From Zoogloea sp. (lineage in GTDB: Bacteria > Pseudomonadota > Gammaproteobacteria > Burkholderiales > Rhodocyclaceae), in contig NZ_JAOAUU010000002.1 in assembly GCF_030157465.1 (NCBI RefSeq), forward strand, positions 1 to 45,522: 45,522 bases of DNA, read 5' to 3'. Of this stretch, positions 34,386 to 41,211 are shown piece by piece. The notes under the pieces are model-generated. The model saw nothing but the letters and a program-made list of their open reading frames with translations, was not told where the DNA came from and made no database searches. The position numbers and the translations under genes are program-made. The stretch's first letter is position 1; every line of letters begins with the position of its first letter.

Positions 34386-35171
34386 ATGCTTCATTCCGCC
34401 GATCAAGCCGCCGGGCTGCGCCGCCTGTTCCGTCGGACGCCGTCTGCCGTCGTGGCCTTGTTTGCGTCCGGCCGGGCGCCCCGCGACCTGGCTGTCCAGA
34501 CCCTCGTAGCCCTGACCGAAGGTGCGCGCCGGATCGTCGCGATAGACGAACACGGGCCCGAGCGCGGCTCCCTGCTGGCGGCCTTCGGTTACCCGGAAGC
34601 GGGCGACCTGCTGGGTGCCTTGCAGGGCCCGTTCGAGGTGACCGACACCATGCGTGAGGTGGCCGAGGGCCTGTGGGTGGTGCCGGCTGCCGCCGCGGCG
34701 CTGGCCGTGCCGCTGCTCGACGATGCCCAGCACGCCCGGCTCGAGTCGGCGATTGCCGAATTGCAGCGCCGTGCCGACCTCCTCGCCATCCACACCACGG
34801 GTGACGCCCGCAACCTCACGCCCTTCGCCCGCGCCGCCGGCCGCCGCCTGCTGGTGGTCGAGGCCAGCGGCGTGGGCGCGCGGGGTGCCTGCCAGTGGAT
34901 CAAGGGCCTTGCTGCCGCCGGTGCCGGATCCCTCGAAATTGCGGTTAGCGGCGCCCGCGACCGGGCCGACGCCACCGCGCTGTTTGCCAGCCTCAACGAT
35001 TTCACCACCCGTCATGTGGGCCTGCCGCTGGTGTGGCGCGGCGAGGTCGAACGCGACCCGCTGGCCGATGCCATGACTGCGCCACTGGGGGCCCGCCACC
35101 CGGCGGAAGGCGCCCAGGCATTCATCCGCCGCCTGCGTGCCTGGTCGGCCCAGTCCGGCATGACGGGCTGA
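34386..35171 (+). CDS. FlhG/MinD-like protein with degenerate nucleotide site
   Basis: The protein is 261 aa and starts 1 nt after the flhF stop, so it is translationally coupled. Position and size match FlhG (FleN/YlxH), and the fold pattern is MinD-like: a VVALFASGR strand, VAIDEHGPERGSLLAAFGY in place of the DADLG loop, and later LLVVEASGVGARGACQWIK. However, the Walker A sequence KGGVGKT is absent, replaced by ASGRAPRDLA. ATP binding is therefore doubtful. It may act as an ATP-independent partner of FlhF or as a decayed numerical regulator. A diverged ParA-like origin other than FlhG cannot be excluded. Confidence 0.75.
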   Translation: MLHSADQAAGLRRLFRRTPSAVVALFASGRAPRDLAVQTLVALTEGARRIVAIDEHGPERGSLLAAFGYPEAGDLLGALQGPFEVTDTMREVAEGLWVVPAAAAALAVPLLDDAQHARLESAIAELQRRADLLAIHTTGDARNLTPFARAAGRRLLVVEASGVGARGACQWIKGLAAAGAGSLEIAVSGARDRADATALFASLNDFTTRHVGLPLVWRGEVERDPLADAMTAPLGARHPAEGAQAFIRRLRAWSAQSGMTG

Positions 35172-35290
35172 GTGTGGTGCGTCTTCTGTGAAATTTTGTT
35201 ACACGGGGTCGCGTAGAAGCCTATCGTTGCCGTTAAAGACGGCATAACGTGGCGCGCGATCCCGAACCCAGACCAGAAAGCTGACCAAAG

Positions 35291-36064
35291 ATGTACACCG
35301 CTTCCGGCACCCTCGATAAAGAGCAGCTCGTTGTTCAATACGCGCCGCTGGTCAAGCGCATCGCCTATCACCTGATGGCCAAGCTCCCGGCCAGTGTGCA
35401 GGTGGAAGACATCATCCAGAACGGAATGATGGGGCTGCTCGACGCCATCAACCGCTACGAGGAAGGCCTCGGTGCCCAGTTCGAGACCTACGCCGTGCAG
35501 CGCATCCGTGGCTCGATGCTCGACGGCCTGCGCGAGAACGACTGGCTGCCGCGCAGCCTGCGCCGGGATATGCGTCGCATCGAGGCGGCCGTGCATCTGC
35601 TCGAACAGCAGAACGGCCGCCACCCCACCGAAGCCGAACTAGCCGAATCCCTCGGTGTGCCCCTGGCCGACTACCAGCACATGCTCCAGGAGGCACGCGG
35701 CTATCAGCTGGTGTATTTCGAAGACTTCAGCGGCGAGGGCGAGGACGACTACCTCGAGCGCCACATCACCCTGGAAGGCAACGACCCACTCTCGCTGCTG
35801 CTCGACAGCAGCATGCGCGACGTGCTGATCAAGGCCATCGAGGATCTTCCCGAGCGCGAAAAAACGGTGATGGGCCTGTATTACGAGCAGGACATGAACC
35901 TGCGCGAAATCGGCGAGGTGCTCGGTGTTTCCGAATCCCGCGTCTGCCAGTTGCACAGCCAGGCCATCGCGCGGCTGCGCTCGCGCATCTCTGGCGCCAT
36001 CCAGAATCCGCCCAAGCAAAAGGGTGACGGCCGCGGCCGCGGGCGTCGTCCGGCGGCCGGCTGA
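35291..36064 (+). CDS. fliA: RNA polymerase sigma-28 factor FliA
   Basis: The protein is 257 aa. Region 2 shows YAPLVKRIAYHL, VEDIIQNGMMGLLDAINRYE and FETYAVQRIRGSMLDGLRENDW. Region 3 is RRIEAAVHLLEQQNGRHPTE. Region 4 is LPEREKTVMGLYYEQDMNLREIGEVLGVSESRVCQLHSQA. It transcribes class III flagellar and chemotaxis genes and is inhibited by FlgM, encoded on the opposite strand downstream. The 119-nt upstream gap holds a small GCCGT-TAAAG-ACGGC hairpin (35229-35243) and no clear promoter. The C-terminal tail is an unusual Gly/Arg-rich stretch. Confidence 0.96.
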   Translation: MYTASGTLDKEQLVVQYAPLVKRIAYHLMAKLPASVQVEDIIQNGMMGLLDAINRYEEGLGAQFETYAVQRIRGSMLDGLRENDWLPRSLRRDMRRIEAAVHLLEQQNGRHPTEAELAESLGVPLADYQHMLQEARGYQLVYFEDFSGEGEDDYLERHITLEGNDPLSLLLDSSMRDVLIKAIEDLPEREKTVMGLYYEQDMNLREIGEVLGVSESRVCQLHSQAIARLRSRISGAIQNPPKQKGDGRGRGRRPAAG

Positions 36065-36084
36065 GGCCCCAGCGAGGCAAGTTC

Positions 36085-36825
36085 ATGGATAGCATCAGCC
36101 TTGTCGGTCTCACCCTTGCCGTATCGGCAATCCTTGTCGGGCAGGTGCTCGAAGGGGGCCATGTCGGCTCGCTCCTTCAGCCCACTGCGTTCCTGATCGT
36201 GATCGGAGGCACCCTGGGCGCGGTTATGCTGCAAAGCTCCGTCAGGGTTTTTCGGACCGGCATGCAGATGATCCGCTGGGTTTTCATGCCGCCCCCGCTC
36301 GATTACGAATCCCTGATCACCGACGTGGTCGGCTGGAGCAACGTGGCCCGCAAGGAAGGCTTGCTGGCACTCGAAAGCCAGATCCCGTCGATTGAGGACC
36401 CGTTCATCCAGAAAGGCCTGCAACTGCTGGTCGACGGCGTCGAGCCGGAGCGCCTGCGCGAAGTGCTCGAAGTGGAAATCGACACCTGGGAAGGCCAGAT
36501 GAAACAGGGTGCCAAGATATGGGAAGCGGCCGGCGGCTACGCACCGACCATCGGCATCCTCGGGGCGGTGCTGGGCCTGATCCACGTGATGGAAAACCTC
36601 GCCGATCCCTCCAAGCTGGGGGCCGGCATCGCCGTTGCCTTCGTCGCGACGATCTACGGTGTCGGCTTTGCCAACCTGGTTTTCCTGCCGGTGGCCAAGA
36701 AGCTCCTCGGGGTGATCGGCACCCTCGTCTCGATGCGCGAGATGCTGGTCGATGGCCTGGTCGGCATCGCCAACGGCGACAACCCGCGCATCATCGAAAG
36801 CCGCCTTAAGGGCTACGCGGGGTAG
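36085..36825 (+). CDS. motC: second flagellar motor stator protein, MotC (MotA/PomA family)
   Basis: The protein is 246 aa, shorter than the MotA at 4906. Membrane segments lie at about residues 5-22, 33-50, 145-165 and 180-205. The PTIGILGAVLGLIHVMENL stretch carries the MotA-family proline/glycine pattern. The sequence is closer to the MotC/PomA branch than to enteric MotA. motD follows after 3 nt. Together they form a second stator set, as in Pseudomonas, where MotCD supports swarming. It follows fliA by 20 nt, so all three are probably one transcript. Confidence 0.92.
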   Translation: MDSISLVGLTLAVSAILVGQVLEGGHVGSLLQPTAFLIVIGGTLGAVMLQSSVRVFRTGMQMIRWVFMPPPLDYESLITDVVGWSNVARKEGLLALESQIPSIEDPFIQKGLQLLVDGVEPERLREVLEVEIDTWEGQMKQGAKIWEAAGGYAPTIGILGAVLGLIHVMENLADPSKLGAGIAVAFVATIYGVGFANLVFLPVAKKLLGVIGTLVSMREMLVDGLVGIANGDNPRIIESRLKGYAG

Positions 36826-36828
36826 GCC

Positions 36829-37674
36829 GTGGCACGACGCAAAAAGCACGAAGACGAACACGAGAACCACGAGCGCTGGCTGGTTTCCTACGCTGATTTC
36901 ATGACCCTGCTGTTCGCCTTTTTCGTCGTGATGTATGCGCTGTCATCCCTCAATGAAGGCAAGTACCGGATCATGTCCGATTCGGTCGTCACGGCCTTTC
37001 GCAGCATCGGCACTCAGAGCAAGACCCCGCAGGTCGTGGCCAGCCCGATCGCATCGATTCGTCCGAGCCCGCCACCACAGCCTCCCGAGGCCGAAGAGGC
37101 GCGCAAGGCCAAGGCCGAGCGGGTCAAGAACATGGCCGAGGAAATCCGCAAGGTGCTCGCCCCGCTGGTGGCTGACGGACAGGTTCAGGTGACCGAAGGG
37201 GCCTTCGGCATCACGGTTGAAATCAATGCCAGCGTGCTGTTTGCGCCGGGCGGAGCTCTGCTCGGCGCAGATGCCCAGCGCGCCCTGCGGGCGGTGGGGC
37301 AGGTTGTGGCCGGGGCCGAGTTTCCGGTTACCGTCGAAGGTCACACCGATGTGTTGCCGATCGCCACACCGATGTTTCCGTCGAACTGGGAGCTGTCGGC
37401 GGTGCGGGCGAGCAGTGTGGTGCGCCTGTTTGTCGACAGCGGCGTGCGGCCGTCACGACTCACTGCCGCAGGCTACGGCGATCAGCGTCCGGTGGCCGAC
37501 AATGCCACGGCCGACGGGCGTGCGCGCAATCGGCGGGTCACCATCCTGATCGAGTCGCGGGTGGCCGAGCCGACCGTCGGCGCGCCGGTAAGGGCCTCCG
37601 GCGTCACCGATTCGATCCTGCCGGCCGACGCAGCGCCGCCCGCGCAGAAGCCCGAGGGCGCGGGGCAGCCTTGA
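36829..37674 (+). CDS. motD: second flagellar motor stator protein, MotD (MotB family)
   Basis: The protein is 281 aa with a GTG start 3 nt after motC. A basic N-terminus (ARRKKHEDEHENHERW) is followed by one membrane helix with the ion-binding D23 (SYADFMTLLFAFFVVMY). The C-terminal OmpA-like domain (about 130-245) has VEGHTDVLPI and NWELSAVRA. The C-terminal tail is Ala/Pro-rich. The ion used (proton or sodium) cannot be read from the sequence. The gene converges with flgN, leaving 93 nt between the stop codons in which no terminator was recognised. Confidence 0.92.
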   Translation: MARRKKHEDEHENHERWLVSYADFMTLLFAFFVVMYALSSLNEGKYRIMSDSVVTAFRSIGTQSKTPQVVASPIASIRPSPPPQPPEAEEARKAKAERVKNMAEEIRKVLAPLVADGQVQVTEGAFGITVEINASVLFAPGGALLGADAQRALRAVGQVVAGAEFPVTVEGHTDVLPIATPMFPSNWELSAVRASSVVRLFVDSGVRPSRLTAAGYGDQRPVADNATADGRARNRRVTILIESRVAEPTVGAPVRASGVTDSILPADAAPPAQKPEGAGQP

Positions 37675-37767
37675 GGTGACACTTTGCGAGGCGTTCCTGC
37701 GGACGACGTGTTGCAGGGCAAGGACAGAAGCGGGGGAGCCGGCAGGGTCGAGACGGCCCTGGGAAGA

Positions 37768-38244
37768 TCAGAACGAACCGAAGTGGCGGCTGGCTGCGGT
37801 GGGGCGGGACTGGCCGTCGGGGCCATAGATTTGCGGATGCTCGGCTGCGGCGAGCAGGGTGCTGAGTGCCTGCTGGTTGTTTTGCAGGCGTTCGGTGATC
37901 AACTGGCCGTTGACCCGGTTGCGCTCCTTGGCCTCGCCGGCCAGTGCAACCACTTCATCCCACGCCGACAGCGCATCCGGCGCATGGGCGAGGACGATGC
38001 GGATGTTTTCGTCGGTAACCTTGGCGCCCAGCCGCGCAAACATCACCACGCGCTCGTCCGACAGCCGCTGGAGGCTGCGATAGAGGCCTGTTTTTTCCTC
38101 GGCGAGCGCAGACAGCGCGTCGATCTGGGTTGCGATGAGCAGGGCTTCTTCGCGTTTGAGCAGGGCAATGAAACCCTGCAGCCCGCGACGCTCTTCCTGG
38201 ATCAGGCTGGCAAGGCGGGCAGGGAAGCCGGCATCGACGGCCAT
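37768..38244 (-). CDS. flgN: flagellar export chaperone FlgN
   Basis: The protein is 158 aa, almost all alpha-helical with heptad-like leucines (LASLIQEERRGLQGFIALLKREEALLIATQIDALSALAEEKTGL). It shows the FlgN-family N-terminal coiled coil and a later NNQQALSTLL helix. FlgN protects the hook-associated proteins FlgK and FlgL before export. The start is ATG at 38244, 7 nt after the flgM stop, so the two are coupled; a longer frame overlaps flgM and is not used. The conserved flgA-flgM-flgN order supports the call. Confidence 0.85.
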   Translation of the reverse strand: MAVDAGFPARLASLIQEERRGLQGFIALLKREEALLIATQIDALSALAEEKTGLYRSLQRLSDERVVMFARLGAKVTDENIRIVLAHAPDALSAWDEVVALAGEAKERNRVNGQLITERLQNNQQALSTLLAAAEHPQIYGPDGQSRPTAASRHFGSF

Positions 38245-38251
38245 GACCTGC

Positions 38252-38566
38252 CTACGCCTTTGCCGGCTGCGCCGAAAGCATCTGGCGCACGCTGTCGATG
38301 AGTCCATCGGCGACTTTTTCGGTATCCACCTTGAAGCGGCCTTCGCTCATTGCCTGCTTGATTTCATCAACCTTTGCGCTATCGACCACCGGCGTGTTGG
38401 CGATGGTTGATTCCATTTGCTGAAGGCGGGCCGACAGGGACGACAACTCGACCCGTTCGCCACCACCGCTTGCGCTCTCGGTTTTGGGAGTTTCTTTCGC
38501 CGAGCGTGCGCGACCTTCTCCGGACGGCAAGCCTCCGGTCGCTTTGACTGAGTTATCGATCTTCAC
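38252..38566 (-). CDS. flgM: anti-sigma-28 factor FlgM
   Basis: The protein is 104 aa, disordered-looking at the N-terminus (MKIDNSVKATGG). A C-terminal FliA-binding region contains VDSAKVDEIKQAMSEGRFKVDTEKVADGLIDSVR, the family signature. FlgM holds FliA inactive until the hook is complete and is then exported. A possible sigma28-like element lies about 35-60 nt upstream. The STAS/PP2C pair in this window could act on it. Confidence 0.94.
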   Translation of the reverse strand: MKIDNSVKATGGLPSGEGRARSAKETPKTESASGGGERVELSSLSARLQQMESTIANTPVVDSAKVDEIKQAMSEGRFKVDTEKVADGLIDSVRQMLSAQPAKA

Positions 38567-38600
38567 GGTATGGCCCTTTCATCATCCACAAGTCGAATGG

Positions 38601-38628
38601 GTCTACGACGAGCGTAGACGAAACTTTA
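38601..38628 (-). promoter_or_regulatory. possible sigma28-like promoter and palindrome upstream of flgM
   Basis: On the minus strand a perfect TAAAGTTT (complement of 38621-38628) is followed after exactly 11 nt by GTCGTAGA, a poor match to GCCGATAA. The same stretch is a 7-bp inverted repeat, GTCTACG-ACGAG-CGTAGAC (38601-38619), that would cover the -10. This arrangement fits a FliA promoter with an operator, but either part could be coincidental. Confidence 0.45.
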
Positions 38629-38660
38629 ACCCATTCAGGCGTTTCCGGAAGGGGCCGCGC

Positions 38661-39383
38661 TCAAGGCAGCGTGATTTCGACGATGCCGCCGTGCCGGGCG
38701 ATGCCGCGTACCACCTGGCCATTGCCCAGCCTGACCTGCGCGCCCTGGCCGTCACCGGCCGTGCTGAGGGCGACGCCGTCGTTGGCAACCTGGAAGCCGG
38801 GCCCGCGGGAGAGCACCTTGACCGGCTGGCCTTGCACTACGGCCGGCGGCATGCGCAGGTTGCTGGCGGCAAGAGGGCGGCTGGCGGCGAGGGGCATTTT
38901 CGCAGCCTGGCCGACGGCCTGGGTAGGGTCGGTCAGCACGTCGGCGGCCAGGGCCGTGAGTTCGCCGGACTCCTGCCGGATGTCGCCTGGCCCGACGATC
39001 TGCCCGGCGGACAGCGGGCCGGTGGTGACCAGGTATGCGCCTCTGACCCGCACTTCTGCCGGCACCCAGGCCGACCAGGCGGTGGGCGCAAGGCAGCGCA
39101 CGCCAACCGAAACCCGACCCCAGGCCCGCGCGCCGGCAGGCAGGAAGGCTTCCAGCTGAAGGCAGGGGGCGAGCGCGTTGTCGGCCGCGAACTCACCAAC
39201 CTGGATGCTCACCTCGCCGGGAGTGCTGCGGGTCTGCTGCTTGAGCAGGCGCCCTACCTCGGCCCGTACCGGCGCCGGATCCTGGCGCGCGAGGGCCGGC
39301 GTGGCGATCGCCAGCAGCACCAGCAGCCCGGCGAGCAGGCGGGTCGGATACGGGGTGAAAGGCGGGGCGAGGGAGCGGGGCAT
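38661..39383 (-). CDS. flgA: flagellar P-ring assembly chaperone FlgA
   Basis: The protein is 240 aa with a signal peptide (LLAGLLVLLAIATPALA) and a C-terminal SAF/FlgA domain. That domain includes VRGAYLVTTGPLSAGQIVGPGDI, PLAASNLRMPPAVVQGQPVKV, VALSTAGDGQGAQVRLGNGQVVRGIA and a final V-E-I-T-L-P strand. FlgA helps FlgI assemble the P ring in the periplasm. I start at ATG 39383 because it begins the signal peptide; the frame extends further upstream without features. flgA is divergent from flgB and runs toward flgM. Confidence 0.9.
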   Translation of the reverse strand: MPRSLAPPFTPYPTRLLAGLLVLLAIATPALARQDPAPVRAEVGRLLKQQTRSTPGEVSIQVGEFAADNALAPCLQLEAFLPAGARAWGRVSVGVRCLAPTAWSAWVPAEVRVRGAYLVTTGPLSAGQIVGPGDIRQESGELTALAADVLTDPTQAVGQAAKMPLAASRPLAASNLRMPPAVVQGQPVKVLSRGPGFQVANDGVALSTAGDGQGAQVRLGNGQVVRGIARHGGIVEITLP

Positions 39384-39458
39384 GGAATGCGGACGGAGAT
39401 GATTGCCGCCATTCGAACATATGAGCACCCGCGGCGGCTGCCAGAACAGAGACGCTTT

Positions 39459-39474
39459 TGGCAGGCATTTTGCC
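39459..39474 (+). promoter_or_regulatory. sigma54-like element, distal, upstream of flgB
   Basis: TTGGCAGG-CATT-TTGCC. GG (39460-39461) and GC (39472-39473) have the required -24/-12 spacing. It matches TGGCACG-N4-TTGC at six of seven and four of four positions. It is 213 nt before flgB, so any transcript would have a long leader. Confidence 0.45.
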
Positions 39475-39488
39475 GCTCCGGCAGGCTG

Positions 39489-39505
39489 CCGGCAAAGTTT
39501 GCCGG
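39489..39505. other. near-perfect palindrome in the flgA-flgB gap
   Basis: CCGGCAAA-G-TTTGCCGG (39489-39505) is symmetric around one base. A stem with no loop does not form RNA hairpins well, so a dimeric protein operator is more likely. It lies between the two sigma54-like elements. Confidence 0.5.
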
Positions 39506-39599
39506 GCGGCAGGGCCGGGCAGGCTTTCCGGCAGCTAAATGGGGGGGCAATTGCCGCCTGTTCGGCCCATCGCGGGAAGGCCGCGGCTTTTAGTATGGC

Positions 39600-39615
39600 T
39601 GGCACGGAAGCTGCA
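39600..39615 (+). promoter_or_regulatory. sigma54-like promoter of the flgB operon
   Basis: TGGCACG-GAAG-CTGCA at 39600-39615. The -24 box is a perfect TGGCACG, the -12 box matches four of five, and GG-to-GC spacing is exact. It lies 70 nt before the flgB start, a suitable distance. Confidence 0.6.
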
Positions 39616-39685
39616 ATGAGATACGTGCAGACCGGCCACGCAGAATTCACGGCGTGAGCGGAAACAAACTTTAGGGGTGACCGCA

Positions 39686-40090
39686 ATGACCGACCGACTC
39701 GACGACACGATGCGTTTTCATCAAACGGCACTGAACGCCCGTGCTTACCGCCAGCAGGTCATTGCGTCCAACATCGCCAACGCCGACACGCCCAACTTCA
39801 AGGCCCGCGACGTGGATTTTCGCGCAGCCCTGGCCGGTGCGCTGGGCGGCAAGACCGGTGACGTCACGATGAAGACCACCTCCGCGCGTCACATCGCCGG
39901 TGCGGTAAGTGGCACGTTCGATGCCAGCCTGAAGTATCGCAACGAGGAGCAGGGCGCCGTCGATGGCAACACCGTGAATATGGATGTGGAGCGCGCCGCC
40001 TTTGCCGAGAATTCGGTGCAGTACCAGGCCAGCGTCACCTTCATCAACGGCCTGCTGACGTCCATGCAGCGGGCCGTCCAGGGCCAGTGA
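39686..40090 (+). CDS. flgB: flagellar basal-body rod protein FlgB
   Basis: The protein is 134 aa. The rod-protein N-terminal motif QQVIASNIANADTPNFKARDVDF and the typical C-terminal helix with VQYQASVTFINGLL are present. FlgB forms part of the proximal rod. The start is ATG 39686, with AGGGGT 7-8 nt upstream; GTG 39677 is an alternative. It opens the rod/hook operon flgBCDEF, with flgC 11 nt downstream. Confidence 0.95.
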   Translation: MTDRLDDTMRFHQTALNARAYRQQVIASNIANADTPNFKARDVDFRAALAGALGGKTGDVTMKTTSARHIAGAVSGTFDASLKYRNEEQGAVDGNTVNMDVERAAFAENSVQYQASVTFINGLLTSMQRAVQGQ

Positions 40091-40101
40091 GGAGCTGAAT
40101 C

Positions 40102-40506
40102 ATGAGCATGCTCAATGTTTTCCATGTCGCCGGCAGTGCGCTTCACGCCCAGTCGCTGCGCCTCAACACCACCGCCAGCAACCTGGCCAACGCCGACAGC
40201 GTGGTCGGGAGCAACGGCCAGCCGTACAAGGCCAAGCAGGTCGTGTTTGCCGCCACACCGCTGGCCGGCCCCGCTGCCCAGGGCGTGCGGGTGACGCAGG
40301 TGGTCGAAAGCGCCGCACCGATGCGCATGCAGTACGACCCGAAGAGCCCCGCGGCCAACGCCGATGGCTACGTGACCATGCCCAACGTGAATGTGGTCGA
40401 GGAAATGACCAACATGATCTCCGCCTCCCGCGCCTACCAGACCAACGCGGAAATGATGGGCACAGCCAAGATGCTGATGGAAAAAACCCTGACCATCGGT
40501 CAGTAA
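40102..40506 (+). CDS. flgC: flagellar basal-body rod protein FlgC
   Basis: The protein is 134 aa with N-terminal LRLNTTASNLANADSVVGSNG and the C-terminal rod/hook signature NVNVVEEMTNMISASRAYQTNAEMM. It forms part of the proximal rod with FlgB. The start ATG 40102 has GAGGAGCTGAATC upstream. Length is normal for the family. Confidence 0.96.
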   Translation: MSMLNVFHVAGSALHAQSLRLNTTASNLANADSVVGSNGQPYKAKQVVFAATPLAGPAAQGVRVTQVVESAAPMRMQYDPKSPAANADGYVTMPNVNVVEEMTNMISASRAYQTNAEMMGTAKMLMEKTLTIGQ

Positions 40507-40529
40507 GCGCTTAACCGGACACCCACATC

Positions 40530-41198
40530 ATGAGCACCGTCAATTCCTCCACCGCCTCCGACGTCATTTCCAAGCTGCAGAAGAACACCGCGGCTGCGAC
40601 CTCGAAGACCACCGACGCCCAGAGCAACTTTCTCAAGCTGCTCACCGAACAGCTGAAGAACCAGGATCCGCTGAGCCCGATGGACAACGCCCAGATGACG
40701 TCCCAGCTGGCCCAGATCAGCACCGTGGATGGCATCGAGAAACTCAACACGACCCTCACCGCGATGCTCTCGGGCAGCCAGTCCGGCGAGGCCGTGCAGG
40801 CCGCCGCGCTGGTGGGCAAGGGCGTGATGGTGGGTGGCAGCAGCCTCACCCTGGCCGGCAGCAAGGCTTACGGCGGCTTCGAACTCGCCAGCGCCGCCGA
40901 CAAGGTGACGGTGACGATCAAGGACTCCAACGGCCTCGAGGTGCGCAAGCTCGAACTCGGCGATGCCGAGGCCGGCATCTCCAACTTCGCGTGGGACGGA
41001 CTCACCTCCAGCGGCGCCCAGGCGGTCGACGGCAAATACACGATGAGCGTCAGCGCCACCCGCGGCGACACCGATCTCAAGCCGACCGCGCTGCAGCTCT
41101 CCACGGTCAATAGCGTGCTGCGCACCAGCAGCGGCACGGTGTCCCTCGACGTTGGCGGCAGTCTCGTCAGCCTCGCCGACATCAAGCAGATTCTCTAA
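40530..41198 (+). CDS. flgD: flagellar hook capping protein FlgD
   Basis: The protein is 222 aa. The conserved N-terminal region NFLKLLTEQLKNQDPLSPMDNAQMTSQLAQISTVDGIEKLN is followed by a FlgD Tudor-like/Ig-like domain (LVGKGVMVGGSSLTL, GISNFAWDGLTSSGAQAVDGKYTMSVSA). It forms the cap under which FlgE subunits polymerise. It lies 23 nt after flgC and 13 nt before flgE. Confidence 0.96.
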   Translation: MSTVNSSTASDVISKLQKNTAAATSKTTDAQSNFLKLLTEQLKNQDPLSPMDNAQMTSQLAQISTVDGIEKLNTTLTAMLSGSQSGEAVQAAALVGKGVMVGGSSLTLAGSKAYGGFELASAADKVTVTIKDSNGLEVRKLELGDAEAGISNFAWDGLTSSGAQAVDGKYTMSVSATRGDTDLKPTALQLSTVNSVLRTSSGTVSLDVGGSLVSLADIKQIL

Positions 41199-41211
41199 GC
41201 GGAGACAGAAA

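Larger units (their letters stand above)
39384..39685. promoter_or_regulatory. divergent flgA-flgB regulatory region
   Basis: This 302-nt gap holds two sigma54-like elements facing flgB, a 17-nt palindrome, and a run of related CCGGCAG/GCCGGGCAG motifs at about 39475-39536. No gene is seen. No FlhDC box or sigma70 promoter could be assigned with confidence on either strand. Confidence 0.6.

Noticed and set aside
35218-35243. GCCGTTAA as a sigma28 -10 before fliA
   Set aside because: No -35 at the required distance; the bases form a GCCGT/ACGGC hairpin instead.
37684-38301. 205-aa plus-strand frame opposite flgN
   Set aside because: FlgN on the minus strand has clear family features and position; the plus-strand product has none.
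38484-39593. 369-aa plus-strand frame opposite flgA
   Set aside because: The minus strand encodes FlgA with a signal peptide and SAF domain; the plus frame is Arg/Gly-rich without motifs.
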